The position numbers and the translations under genes were made by a program. This document shows positions 56,677 through 64,000 of a stretch of DNA of 64,000 nucleotides, in pieces. The first letter of the stretch is position 1; every line of letters starts with the position of its first letter. The DNA comes from Pseudoalteromonas sp. R3 (lineage in GTDB: Bacteria; Pseudomonadota; Gammaproteobacteria; Enterobacterales; Alteromonadaceae). The notes under the pieces were generated by a model. It did not search any database. It was not told the DNA's origin and saw only the letters and a list, made by a program, of their open reading frames with translations. The DNA is taken from positions 2,542,001 through 2,606,000 of the forward strand of contig NZ_CP034835.1 in NCBI RefSeq assembly GCF_004014715.1. Direction: 5' to 3'.

Positions 56677-58620
56677 ATGTTAAAGAAAATTCTGATAGCC
56701 AACCGTGGCGAAATCGCCTGTCGCGTCATGCGCAGCGCCAAGCGCCTGGGCCTGAGCACTGTGGCGGTTTACTCCGATGCTGACGCCAATGCCATGCACG
56801 TACAACAGGCGGATGAAGCCTATCACATAGGTCCGGCACCAAGTAAAGATTCCTACCTGGTTGCTGAACGCATTCTGGACGTTGCTAAGCGTGCCGGTGC
56901 GGATTGTATCCATCCGGGCTATGGATTCTTGTCCGAAAACGAAGACTTTGCCCACGCCTGTGAGCAGGCCAATATTGCCTTTATTGGTCCGCTGGCCAGC
57001 TCGATTGAAGCCATGGGGTCTAAAACCCGCGCCAAAGAGATCATGGCCGAGGCCAATGTGCCTTTAGTGCCCGGCTATTACGGCAAGCAACAGGATACTG
57101 ATTTTCTGGCTCAGGAAGCCGAGAAAGTGGGCTACCCGGTACTGATTAAAGCCGCTTACGGTGGTGGCGGTAAAGGCATGCGCGTAGTGCGCGAAGCGAG
57201 CGAATTCATCAGCGCCCTTGAAGGCGCTAAGCGTGAGGCCGCAGCCAGCTTCGGTAACGACCTGGTGCTGCTGGAGCGTTTTGTCGATAAGCCGCGCCAT
57301 GTTGAAGTACAAGTGTTTGCCGACAGCCATGGTAACTGTGTTTATCTGGGCGACCGCGATTGCTCATTACAGCGTCGCCATCAAAAAGTCATTGAAGAAG
57401 CCCCTGCCCCGGATCTCAGTGCAGAGCTGCGTCGCGAAATGGGTGAAGCCGCCGTACGCTGCGCTCAGGCTATCAACTACCGCGGTGCCGGTACCGTTGA
57501 GTTCTTGCTGTGTGGTGACGAGTTCTTCTTCATGGAAATGAACACGCGTTTACAGGTAGAACACCCGGTGACAGAAATGGTTACCGATCAGGACTTAGTT
57601 GAATGGCAAATTCGCGTCGCCAATAATGAAGTGCTTCCACTGACCCAGGATGAGATCCGTCTCAGCGGCCACAGCTTCGAAGCACGCATATATGCCGAAG
57701 ATCCGCAGGAAAACTTTATGCCCTGCTCGGGCGTCTTGTCGCACCTGGGTTTCCCCGCAGCGAAAGACGGTGTGCGCATTGACACTGGCGTACAGCAAGG
57801 TGACGAGATTAGCCCGTTTTATGACCCGATGATCGCTAAGCTGATTGTGCACGGTCGCGACCGTCGTACTGCACTCTTAAAATTGCGCAGCGCGCTGGCT
57901 GAAGTGCATCTGGCTGGTCTGAAGAGTAATATCGCTTTCTTGCATCATCTGGCAGGCCATCCTGCATTCAGTACCACAGCACCCGATACCCACTTTATTG
58001 ACACACAAACAGAGACGCTGACAGCCTCGCAAGCACCAGACGATCTGTTGGTTTGTCTGGCCAGTGCGGCCTATCTGGCGCATCAGCAGGCAGAGAAAGT
58101 CACCTCGCCGTGGCAGCTGTCGGGCTTTAAGCTCAATCAGCCGCGTCGTCAGGTACTGCCATTTGCCGACCACCTGGTGATAGCCGAAGCCAGTGGCAAT
58201 CAGTGGCAGGTATTTTATCAGGACCTCGACCATACGATGGATGTACGTCTGGATGGTCACAGCCTGGTCGCCAACCTGGATGGCAAGCGTTTGCTGGCAG
58301 ATGTGGTGATCACCGAAGAGCAAATCACAGTTATGTTTGGCCCTTATCAGTTTGATGTGGCGCTTAAATCTAAGCACTATGTCAGCGAGCACGAACATCA
58401 GGAAGCACCATTGGCTGCGCCACTGAACGGCACGGTTGTGAAACACCTGCAAAGCGTTGGCGCTCAGTTGAACAAAGGCGATCCTGTGGTTGTCATCGAG
58501 GCCATGAAAATGGAATACACGCTGAATGCACCGTTTGATGGCACGCTCACCAGCTATTGTTTCGACGAAGGCGAGCTAGTCAGCCACGGCGCAATGCTTG
58601 CGATTGTTGAGGAGGCCTGA
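56677..58620 (+). CDS. liuD: Methylcrotonyl-CoA carboxylase alpha subunit (biotin-containing)
   Basis: 647 residues from ATG 56677, with AAGGAG 6 bases upstream. Biotin carboxylase domain: KILIANRGEIACRVMRSAKRLG, ATP-grasp GGGGKGMRVV and EMNTRLQVEHPVTEMVT. Biotin carrier domain at the C-terminus with EAMKMEYTL, where the lysine is biotinylated. Partner of LiuB. Confidence 0.95.
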   Translation: MLKKILIANRGEIACRVMRSAKRLGLSTVAVYSDADANAMHVQQADEAYHIGPAPSKDSYLVAERILDVAKRAGADCIHPGYGFLSENEDFAHACEQANIAFIGPLASSIEAMGSKTRAKEIMAEANVPLVPGYYGKQQDTDFLAQEAEKVGYPVLIKAAYGGGGKGMRVVREASEFISALEGAKREAAASFGNDLVLLERFVDKPRHVEVQVFADSHGNCVYLGDRDCSLQRRHQKVIEEAPAPDLSAELRREMGEAAVRCAQAINYRGAGTVEFLLCGDEFFFMEMNTRLQVEHPVTEMVTDQDLVEWQIRVANNEVLPLTQDEIRLSGHSFEARIYAEDPQENFMPCSGVLSHLGFPAAKDGVRIDTGVQQGDEISPFYDPMIAKLIVHGRDRRTALLKLRSALAEVHLAGLKSNIAFLHHLAGHPAFSTTAPDTHFIDTQTETLTASQAPDDLLVCLASAAYLAHQQAEKVTSPWQLSGFKLNQPRRQVLPFADHLVIAEASGNQWQVFYQDLDHTMDVRLDGHSLVANLDGKRLLADVVITEEQITVMFGPYQFDVALKSKHYVSEHEHQEAPLAAPLNGTVVKHLQSVGAQLNKGDPVVVIEAMKMEYTLNAPFDGTLTSYCFDEGELVSHGAMLAIVEEA

Positions 58621-58621
58621 A

Positions 58622-59530
58622 ATGGCAAACTACCCAGCACAGGTCAAAATAGTTGAAGTTGGTGCACGTGATGGCCTGCAAAATGAGTCCAGTGTATCGA
58701 CCGGCGCGAAAATTGCGCTGGTCAATGCACTGGCTGACGCCGGTTTGAAACACATTGAGGCCGGGGCATTTGTCTCGCCAAAATGGGTGCCGCAAATGGC
58801 CGACTCCAGTGACGTCATTCAGGGCTTTGTGCGTCGTGATGGTGTAGAGATCAGCGCTCTTACGCCAAACCTCAAAGGTGCCGAGCTGGCGCTGACCAAC
58901 GAGGTCGACGAGTTTGCGATTTTTACCGCTGCGAGTGAAGCCTTTACACAAAAGAACATCAACTGCTCCATTGAAGAGAGTATTGAACGCTTCCGCCCGG
59001 TGGTTGAGCTTGCACAAAAAAACAACATCAAAGTCAGGGGCTACGTAAGCTGTGTGGTTGGCTGCCCGTATCAGGGAGAGGTCGAACCAGAGCAGGTTCT
59101 GGCGGTGTGTAAACAATTATTGGCATTGGGCTGCTACGAGATCAGTCTTGGCGATACCATAGGTGTGGGCACAGCCAATCAGGTCAGGCAGCTGCTAACG
59201 TTATTACTGTCACATATCCCTGCCGAGCGCCTTGCCGTGCACTTTCATGATACCTATGGCCAAGCTTTGACAAACATACATACCGCACTGGAAATGGGCA
59301 TTGCCACCATAGATTCAGCCGTTGCCGGACTGGGTGGTTGTCCCTATGCTAAGGGCGCGTCAGGAAATGTTGCCACTGAGGATGTTGTTTACTTGCTGCA
59401 AGGGCTTGGCATCGATAGTGGAATTGATTTAGAAAGGCTTGCAAAAGCGGGCTGGCAGATTTGTGAGGCGCTGGATAAGGCACCAGTAAGCAAGGTGTCT
59501 CTGGCGCTGAAAAACAGCTGTCAGTCATAA
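58622..59530 (+). CDS. liuE: Hydroxymethylglutaryl-CoA lyase
   Basis: 302 residues from ATG 58622, GAGGAGG 6 bases upstream. [13 protein letters not shown] with the catalytic Arg/Asp, and the HMG-CoA lyase signature [23 protein letters not shown] with its Cys. It splits HMG-CoA into acetyl-CoA and acetoacetate, the last step of leucine breakdown. Confidence 0.95.
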   Translation: MANYPAQVKIVEVGARDGLQNESSVSTGAKIALVNALADAGLKHIEAGAFVSPKWVPQMADSSDVIQGFVRRDGVEISALTPNLKGAELALTNEVDEFAIFTAASEAFTQKNINCSIEESIERFRPVVELAQKNNIKVRGYVSCVVGCPYQGEVEPEQVLAVCKQLLALGCYEISLGDTIGVGTANQVRQLLTLLLSHIPAERLAVHFHDTYGQALTNIHTALEMGIATIDSAVAGLGGCPYAKGASGNVATEDVVYLLQGLGIDSGIDLERLAKAGWQICEALDKAPVSKVSLALKNSCQS

Positions 59531-59565
59531 CAACTGAACAACAACGAACAACTAGGAGTGGGCTA

Positions 59566-60264
59566 ATGGCCGGTTTCGATAAAGTAGTTTCAAGCTATGA
59601 AGCAGCAATGGAGGGCCTGAAAGATGGCGATACCATTATTGCAGGTGGCTTTGGATTATGTGGAATTCCAGAAGGGTTAATTGCAGAAATCAAGCGCAAA
59701 CAAACCAAAGAGCTGACTGTGGTGTCGAACAACTGTGGTGTCGACGACTTTGGTCTGGGTATTTTGCTCCATGATCGTCAAATCAAAAAGATTATTGCTT
59801 CTTACGTGGGTGAAAATGCCCTGTTCGAGCAACAGTTGTTAGACGGTATTATCGACGTTGAATTGACCCCTCAGGGTACTTTGGCAGAGAAAATGCGCGC
59901 AGGCGGTGCAGGTATCCCGGGTTTTTATACCGCGACCGGCTATGGCACTCCGATTGCCGAGGGCAAAGAAGTCAAAGAATTCGATGGTCGCCCTTACATT
60001 CTAGAAGAGTCTATTACTGGCGAATTCGCCATCGTTAAAGCCTGGAAAGCTGACCGCTATGGCAATCTGGTATTTCGCCACACCGCGATGAACTTTAACC
60101 CAATGGCTGCAACGGCAGGTAAAATTACCGTTGCTGAGGTAGAAGAAATCGTAGAGCCAGGCGAACTGGAGCCAAGTGAGATCCACACTCCGGGGATCTA
60201 TGTTAATCGCGTTATTCAGGGCAACTTTGAAAAACGCATCGAACGTGTCACAACTCGTAAGTAA
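59566..60264 (+). CDS. scoA: 3-oxoacid CoA-transferase subunit A
   Basis: 232 residues. [19 protein letters not shown] start and [18 protein letters not shown]; CoA-transferase family I alpha chain. With ScoB it activates acetoacetate using succinyl-CoA, feeding the thiolase. GGAG precedes the ATG. It follows liuE by 35 bases. Confidence 0.93.
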   Translation: MAGFDKVVSSYEAAMEGLKDGDTIIAGGFGLCGIPEGLIAEIKRKQTKELTVVSNNCGVDDFGLGILLHDRQIKKIIASYVGENALFEQQLLDGIIDVELTPQGTLAEKMRAGGAGIPGFYTATGYGTPIAEGKEVKEFDGRPYILEESITGEFAIVKAWKADRYGNLVFRHTAMNFNPMAATAGKITVAEVEEIVEPGELEPSEIHTPGIYVNRVIQGNFEKRIERVTTRK

Positions 60265-60274
60265 GGAGATCACC

Positions 60275-60937
60275 ATGGCTTTAACTCGTGAACAAATTGC
60301 AATGCGCGTGGCGCAAGAACTTCAGGATGGTTATTACGTAAACCTGGGTATCGGTATTCCAACTCTGGTCGCCAACTACGTGCCTCAGGGTATCGAAGTC
60401 ATGCTGCAGTCCGAAAACGGTCTGCTTGGCATGGGTCCATACCCAACGGAAGACCAGGTCGACGCAGATATGATCAATGCGGGTAAAGAAACCGTGACAG
60501 CAGCCACAGGTGCGGCTATTTTTAATAGTGCCGAAAGCTTTGCCATGATCCGGGGTGGTCATGTAGACTTGACGGTATTAGGTGCATTTGAAGTGGATCA
60601 AAACGGTAATATTGCCTCGTGGATGATCCCGAAGAAGTTAATCAAAGGCATGGGTGGTGCAATGGACTTGGTTGCTGGCGCACAGAATATCGTGGTAACC
60701 ATGACCCATGCCAGCAAGCACGGCGATTCAAAGTTACTGGAGTCTTGTACTCTGCCGCTCACCGGCGTGAACTGTGTGAAAAAAATCGTCACAGATTTAG
60801 CGGTGCTTGAAGTAAAAGATGGCGCGTTCCATTTGCTAGAGCGCGCACCGGGTGTTAGTGTAGACGAAATTATCAGCAAAACTGCAGGTAAGCTTATTGT
60901 AAATGGCGACATTCCTGAAATGCAGTTTGCCAGCTAA
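60275..60937 (+). CDS. scoB: 3-oxoacid CoA-transferase subunit B
   Basis: 220 residues from ATG 60275, with AAGGAG 6 bases upstream. The catalytic glutamate is in LQSENGLLGMGPYP. LGIGIPTLVANYVP and HVDLTVLGAFEVDQNGNIASW match the beta chain. It pairs with ScoA. Confidence 0.94.
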   Translation: MALTREQIAMRVAQELQDGYYVNLGIGIPTLVANYVPQGIEVMLQSENGLLGMGPYPTEDQVDADMINAGKETVTAATGAAIFNSAESFAMIRGGHVDLTVLGAFEVDQNGNIASWMIPKKLIKGMGGAMDLVAGAQNIVVTMTHASKHGDSKLLESCTLPLTGVNCVKKIVTDLAVLEVKDGAFHLLERAPGVSVDEIISKTAGKLIVNGDIPEMQFAS

Positions 60938-61013
60938 ACAAGCACGGTCTGACACTATAATACCAACTATGTACCGACCTCATTCCCAGTGCCAAAGGCG
61001 CTGAGTTACCCAA

Positions 61014-61040
61014 AATCCCTCGCAAGAGGGATTTTTTTTG
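61014..61040 (+). terminator. Terminator of the liu-sco operon
   Basis: AATCCCTC, GCAA, GAGGGATT followed by a run of T (eight in total). Strong intrinsic terminator 77 bases after scoB. Confidence 0.9.
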
Positions 61041-61337
61041 CCTGTTTGTTCCTAACTGGTGTGATTTTATTCAGTTAATAGCCCATTCATTTACTTTTAT
61101 ATTCTAGCGCTTACACTTATAAACTAAGACTTTTACGGCAAGGTGGTAAAAATACCCCGTTTTGGTTGGTTTATCTTAATTACATCGAAACGTCTTTTAA
61201 CCACAGAGACGATCGTAATGGCCTGACATAAGTGGGTCCATTACCGCTGTAACTAACATAAACCCATCGCATGCAGTTTGCATCAAAGCCGGGTGTAATA
61301 CCAATTTGCCATTTCATTTCTCAACTATGAGGTAACA
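61041..61337. other. Upstream region of the BCCT transporter gene
   Basis: About 300 bases of non-coding DNA. It should hold the transporter promoter. I see no clear palindrome or RNA element. Confidence 0.4.
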
Positions 61338-62915
61338 ATGGCAGACAATCACGATAAGTATAGTATCGATAATACTGACTATACCGTGGGCCAGGACAAC
61401 GTACAAAAATGGGGGTTTGATGTTCACAACCCGGTTTTTGGCGTGAGTGCAGGCCTGATCTTATTATTTCTTATTGCAATCTTAGTAAGCGATGCAGAGT
61501 CAGCAAAGGCAACACTGGATGGCCTGAAGTGGAAAATCATCGGCGCATTCGATGCCGTCTTTATGTGGTCGGGTAACTTCTTTGTGCTGTTTTGCCTGGC
61601 GCTGGTGCTCTCTCCCTATGGCAAAATCCGCCTTGGTGGCGACGCGGCCAAACCTCAGTACACCACCCTCTCCTGGCTGGCCATGCTGTTCGCCGCAGGT
61701 ATGGGTATAGGGCTGATGTTTTGGGGCGTTGCCGAACCGGTAGCCTACTACACTGGCTGGTTCAAAACCCCGCTGAATGTCGTACCCAATACGCCTGAAG
61801 CTGCGGAAATGGCCATGGGCGCCACTATGTACCATTGGGGCTTGCACCCCTGGGCGATTTACGCCGTTGTCGCGCTCTCTCTGGCTTTCTTTGCTTATAA
61901 TAAAGGGCTACCGCTGTCTATCCGTTCTATTTTCTATCCGCTATTAGGTGACAGAGCCTGGGGCTGGCCCGGGCACGTTATCGATATTCTGGCAGTGCTG
62001 GCCACCTTGTTTGGTCTTGCCACTTCGCTAGGCCTTGGCGCACAGCAAGCCAGTGCCGGGATCCAACATGTGTTTGGTATTGAAGCAGGTCTCGGGCTGC
62101 AGATTATGGTGATAGCGGGTGTTACTTTGCTGGCCATTATTTCTGTGGTGCGGGGCATTGAGGGCGGTGTTAAGGTGCTCAGTAACACCAATATGTTGAT
62201 CGCCTTTGCCTTGCTATTGTTTGTCATGTTGGCCGGCTTTGCGGTCGCGCTCGGCAATGTTCCCACCACCATAATGGCCTATGTGGAGAACATCATTCCA
62301 CTGAGTAACCCGCACGGGCGTGACGATGAAGCCTGGTTCCAGGGCTGGACTGTATTTTACTGGGCCTGGTGGATCTCCTGGTCACCGTTTGTCGGTATGT
62401 TCATTGCCCGAGTCTCTGAAGGCCGTACCATTCGTGAGTTTATCATTGCTGTGCTGCTGATCCCCACTTTAGTCACTACCTTGTGGATGTCGGTATACGG
62501 CGGTATCGCCATTGACCAGGTGAAAGCTGGTGTTGGGGCACTCGGTGAGAATGGCCTGACTCAGGTGCCGCTGGCCATGTTTGAAATGTTTGAGCAGCTG
62601 CCATTGGGCGATCTGTTATCATTTGTCGCTATTGTTTTGGTACTGGTGTTCTTTATCACCTCGTCGGACTCAGGCTCTTTAGTGATAGACAGTATTACGG
62701 CCGGCGGTAAAATTGATGCCCCTATCCCACAACGGGTGTTCTGGGCCACGGTAGAGGGCGCTATCGCTGCGGCGCTATTATGGATCGGCGGTACAGAAGC
62801 AATACAAGCACTTCAGGCCGGCGCTATTTCAACTGGTCTGCCATTTACTGTGGTACTCCTGCTGATGTGCCTGAGTCTTATCCTGGGTTTGCGTACAGAA
62901 AAAGCCAGCACGTAA
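61338..62915 (+). CDS. BCCT family transporter (betaine/choline/carnitine type)
   Basis: 525 residues, 12 predicted membrane helices. AAGMGIGLMFWGVAEPVAYY is the glycine stretch for Na+/substrate passage, and WTVFYWAWWISWSPFVGMFIARVSEGRTIREF is the BCCT signature with the aromatic substrate box. The short C-terminal tail after the last helix suggests no large osmosensing domain. Probably Na+-coupled uptake of a quaternary amine. GAGGTAAC precedes ATG 61338. Confidence 0.92.
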   Translation: MADNHDKYSIDNTDYTVGQDNVQKWGFDVHNPVFGVSAGLILLFLIAILVSDAESAKATLDGLKWKIIGAFDAVFMWSGNFFVLFCLALVLSPYGKIRLGGDAAKPQYTTLSWLAMLFAAGMGIGLMFWGVAEPVAYYTGWFKTPLNVVPNTPEAAEMAMGATMYHWGLHPWAIYAVVALSLAFFAYNKGLPLSIRSIFYPLLGDRAWGWPGHVIDILAVLATLFGLATSLGLGAQQASAGIQHVFGIEAGLGLQIMVIAGVTLLAIISVVRGIEGGVKVLSNTNMLIAFALLLFVMLAGFAVALGNVPTTIMAYVENIIPLSNPHGRDDEAWFQGWTVFYWAWWISWSPFVGMFIARVSEGRTIREFIIAVLLIPTLVTTLWMSVYGGIAIDQVKAGVGALGENGLTQVPLAMFEMFEQLPLGDLLSFVAIVLVLVFFITSSDSGSLVIDSITAGGKIDAPIPQRVFWATVEGAIAAALLWIGGTEAIQALQAGAISTGLPFTVVLLLMCLSLILGLRTEKAST

Positions 62916-62949
62916 ACAGTTGAGTGACCAGCTGTACAGAGTACATCCT

Positions 62950-62980
62950 AAAATGGCATGTTTAATAACATGCCATTTTT
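62950..62980. terminator. Terminator between convergent BCCT and exonuclease genes
   Basis: AAATGGCATGTT, TAAT, AACATGCCATTTTT: a 12-bp stem with A and T tracts, usable in both directions. Confidence 0.85.
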
Positions 62981-63016
62981 CTTTGTTGTGGTCACAGACT
63001 CAACCCCGGGGGATAA

Positions 63017-63724
63017 CTATACCCACAGCGATTTTATTTCTGTGTTTTGTGTGTAATGATGTTGCAGCTGAACCTGTAATAGCTCAGCAGTCGCCAGTGC
63101 ATCACTCAGCGCATGGTGGGCAATATAATATGGCAAACCATATCGTTTTCGGCTATCAGCCAGACGAATAGAAGAAATAGGCTGGCGCGTGAAGCGTTGC
63201 CAGAACGTTTGCCGGGCAGTTTCAACCTGGTGTTCGATCATCATGGTGTCAATCAATGGAAACTCTATCCCTTCTCCCAGTCGTTGTATCAAAGTCTGAT
63301 TAAAAAACAGCCGTTCAATATGGCGATAATGTACCACAATCACTCTACCAGCAAGGCAAGCAAGCAGCTCTTCAAGGATGTCTTCAAGATCAGGAGCATC
63401 ACTGACCTGCGAGTGGGTGATTTGATGTACCACTACAGATTCACTATGCAGTGGCGTAGCAGGTTTTATGATCCAGTGTTTTGCATCACGACAATAAATT
63501 CTTCGCGCATCGAATGGCACCAGGCCGACACTGACAATATCATCCGTTTCATGATCCAATCCGGTGGTCTCAAAATCCAGTGCCACAAAGTGCGCTTGTG
63601 ACACCGGTGTTTCAGGTGCCTGCACGCCTGCGTTGTAAAACGCTCTGAGGCGCTCATCATTACACTGGCGGGCCAAATGTGCGAAGCGGTTTGGCCAGGA
63701 TAAAATGTCACCTTGTACTGCCAT
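63017..63724 (-). CDS. 3'-5' exonuclease domain protein (DnaQ-like)
   Basis: 235 residues. DEDDh pattern: FVALDFETTGLD (Asp, Glu), VVHYRHIERLF, and AHHALSDALATAELL (His, Asp). An N-terminal stretch of about 45 residues precedes the domain. It shares the TAATG with the upstream DUF294-type gene, so translation is coupled. Substrate unknown. Confidence 0.88.
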   Translation of the reverse strand: MAVQGDILSWPNRFAHLARQCNDERLRAFYNAGVQAPETPVSQAHFVALDFETTGLDHETDDIVSVGLVPFDARRIYCRDAKHWIIKPATPLHSESVVVHQITHSQVSDAPDLEDILEELLACLAGRVIVVHYRHIERLFFNQTLIQRLGEGIEFPLIDTMMIEHQVETARQTFWQRFTRQPISSIRLADSRKRYGLPYYIAHHALSDALATAELLQVQLQHHYTQNTEIKSLWV

Positions 63725-64000
63725 TATTTTAGCATCGCTTTATTCTGGTAGCGGATCTTAAGATAGCTCTGCGCTTTGTCCAGTACCGCAAATGCTTCTT
63801 TCAGGTTTCGCTGTTCAAACTCTGACAGCCGCTTAGGTAAAATATTATTATCCGGCTGCTTTCCCTGCTCTATTTGCCGTGCCTGGTGGCGGATCCGGAT
63901 CATCGCAATGTATTCAAGCGCGGCTTCAAGATCTTCGACTTTTCCCGGCGGCAACAACTGGGCGTCTTTTATGTCTTCCAGCCGCTCAAACGAATTTTGC
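63724..64000 (-). CDS. DUF294-type nucleotidyltransferase-like protein, C-terminal end only
   Basis: About 91 residues remain in frame from the right window edge to the stop at 63724. The text RLEDIKDAQLLPPGKVEDLEAALEYIAMIRIRHQ and RLSEFEQRNLKEAFAVLDKAQSYL matches the C-terminal helical domain of CBS/cyclic-nucleotide-binding DUF294 proteins. These are often encoded next to a DnaQ-like exonuclease. The 5' part lies outside the window. Confidence 0.75.
   Translation of the reverse strand, partial: QNSFERLEDIKDAQLLPPGKVEDLEAALEYIAMIRIRHQARQIEQGKQPDNNILPKRLSEFEQRNLKEAFAVLDKAQSYLKIRYQNKAMLK

Overview
The window looks like the chromosome of a marine gammaproteobacterium of the Pseudoalteromonas type. 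The inference rests on gene order (glnS; sdhCDAB-sucABCD divergent from gltA; comEC-msbA-lpxK-ycaR-kdsB; a liu operon beside a valine-degradation cluster), on a DUF3083-like protein, on a SucB with two lipoyl domains, and on intermediate GC. No rRNA or tRNA gene is visible, so the genus is inferred from protein character only.

Positions 1 to about 16,430 are accessory DNA: an array of integron gene cassettes. About a dozen short genes, nearly all on the minus strand, are separated by imperfect palindromes with attC cores (GTTRRRY at the left-reading end, RYYYAAC at the other). Many of these palindromes share the central block GCGACGAAGGAGC. Cargo includes a cupin, an ankyrin protein, a lipoprotein, DUF1203, a DCC-family (DUF393) protein, a KAP NTPase with pentapeptide repeats, a DUF3800 protein and several secreted or unknown proteins. 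No integron integrase lies in the window, although the cassette orientation predicts one at the right end near 16.4 kb. The array therefore behaves as a CALIN (attC cluster lacking an integrase) or as the far arm of a rearranged integron. Four copies of an IS10-like (IS4 family) element, all in plus orientation, sit in or beside attC sites. Three copies of another repeat start at the attC core GTTGAAC; one is joined to a frameshifted tyrosine recombinase gene. A gene for a TIR-like/TPR protein (5.5-6.8 kb) lies in the array without ordinary attC flanks.

From 16.6 kb rightwards the DNA is core-like. It starts with a small protein and a Ser/Thr-kinase-like protein, then glnS and a DUF3083-like gene. 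The TCA block follows: sdhC-D-A-B-sucA-B, a terminator, sucC-D (all minus), with gltA divergent. Next come csdA-csdE facing tcdA, and the envelope operon comEC, msbA, lpxK, ycaR, kdsB, a pseudouridine synthase and tcdA. After these come DUF2062 and MarC.

From 44.5 to 61 kb is a branched-chain amino acid catabolic region. A minus-strand cluster (thiolase, mmsA, acyl-CoA dehydrogenase, enoyl-CoA hydratase, HIBYL-CoA hydrolase, mmsB, SDR) fits valine/isoleucine breakdown. It is divergent from a plus-strand liuR-A-B-C-D-E plus scoAB cluster for leucine breakdown to acetyl-CoA and acetoacetate. The shared upstream region holds two palindromes resembling LiuR operators. liuA and liuB each carry a single-base indel in a homopolymer run, which is either a sequence error or a real lesion. 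The window ends with a BCCT transporter, a DEDDh exonuclease and the 3' end of a DUF294-type gene.
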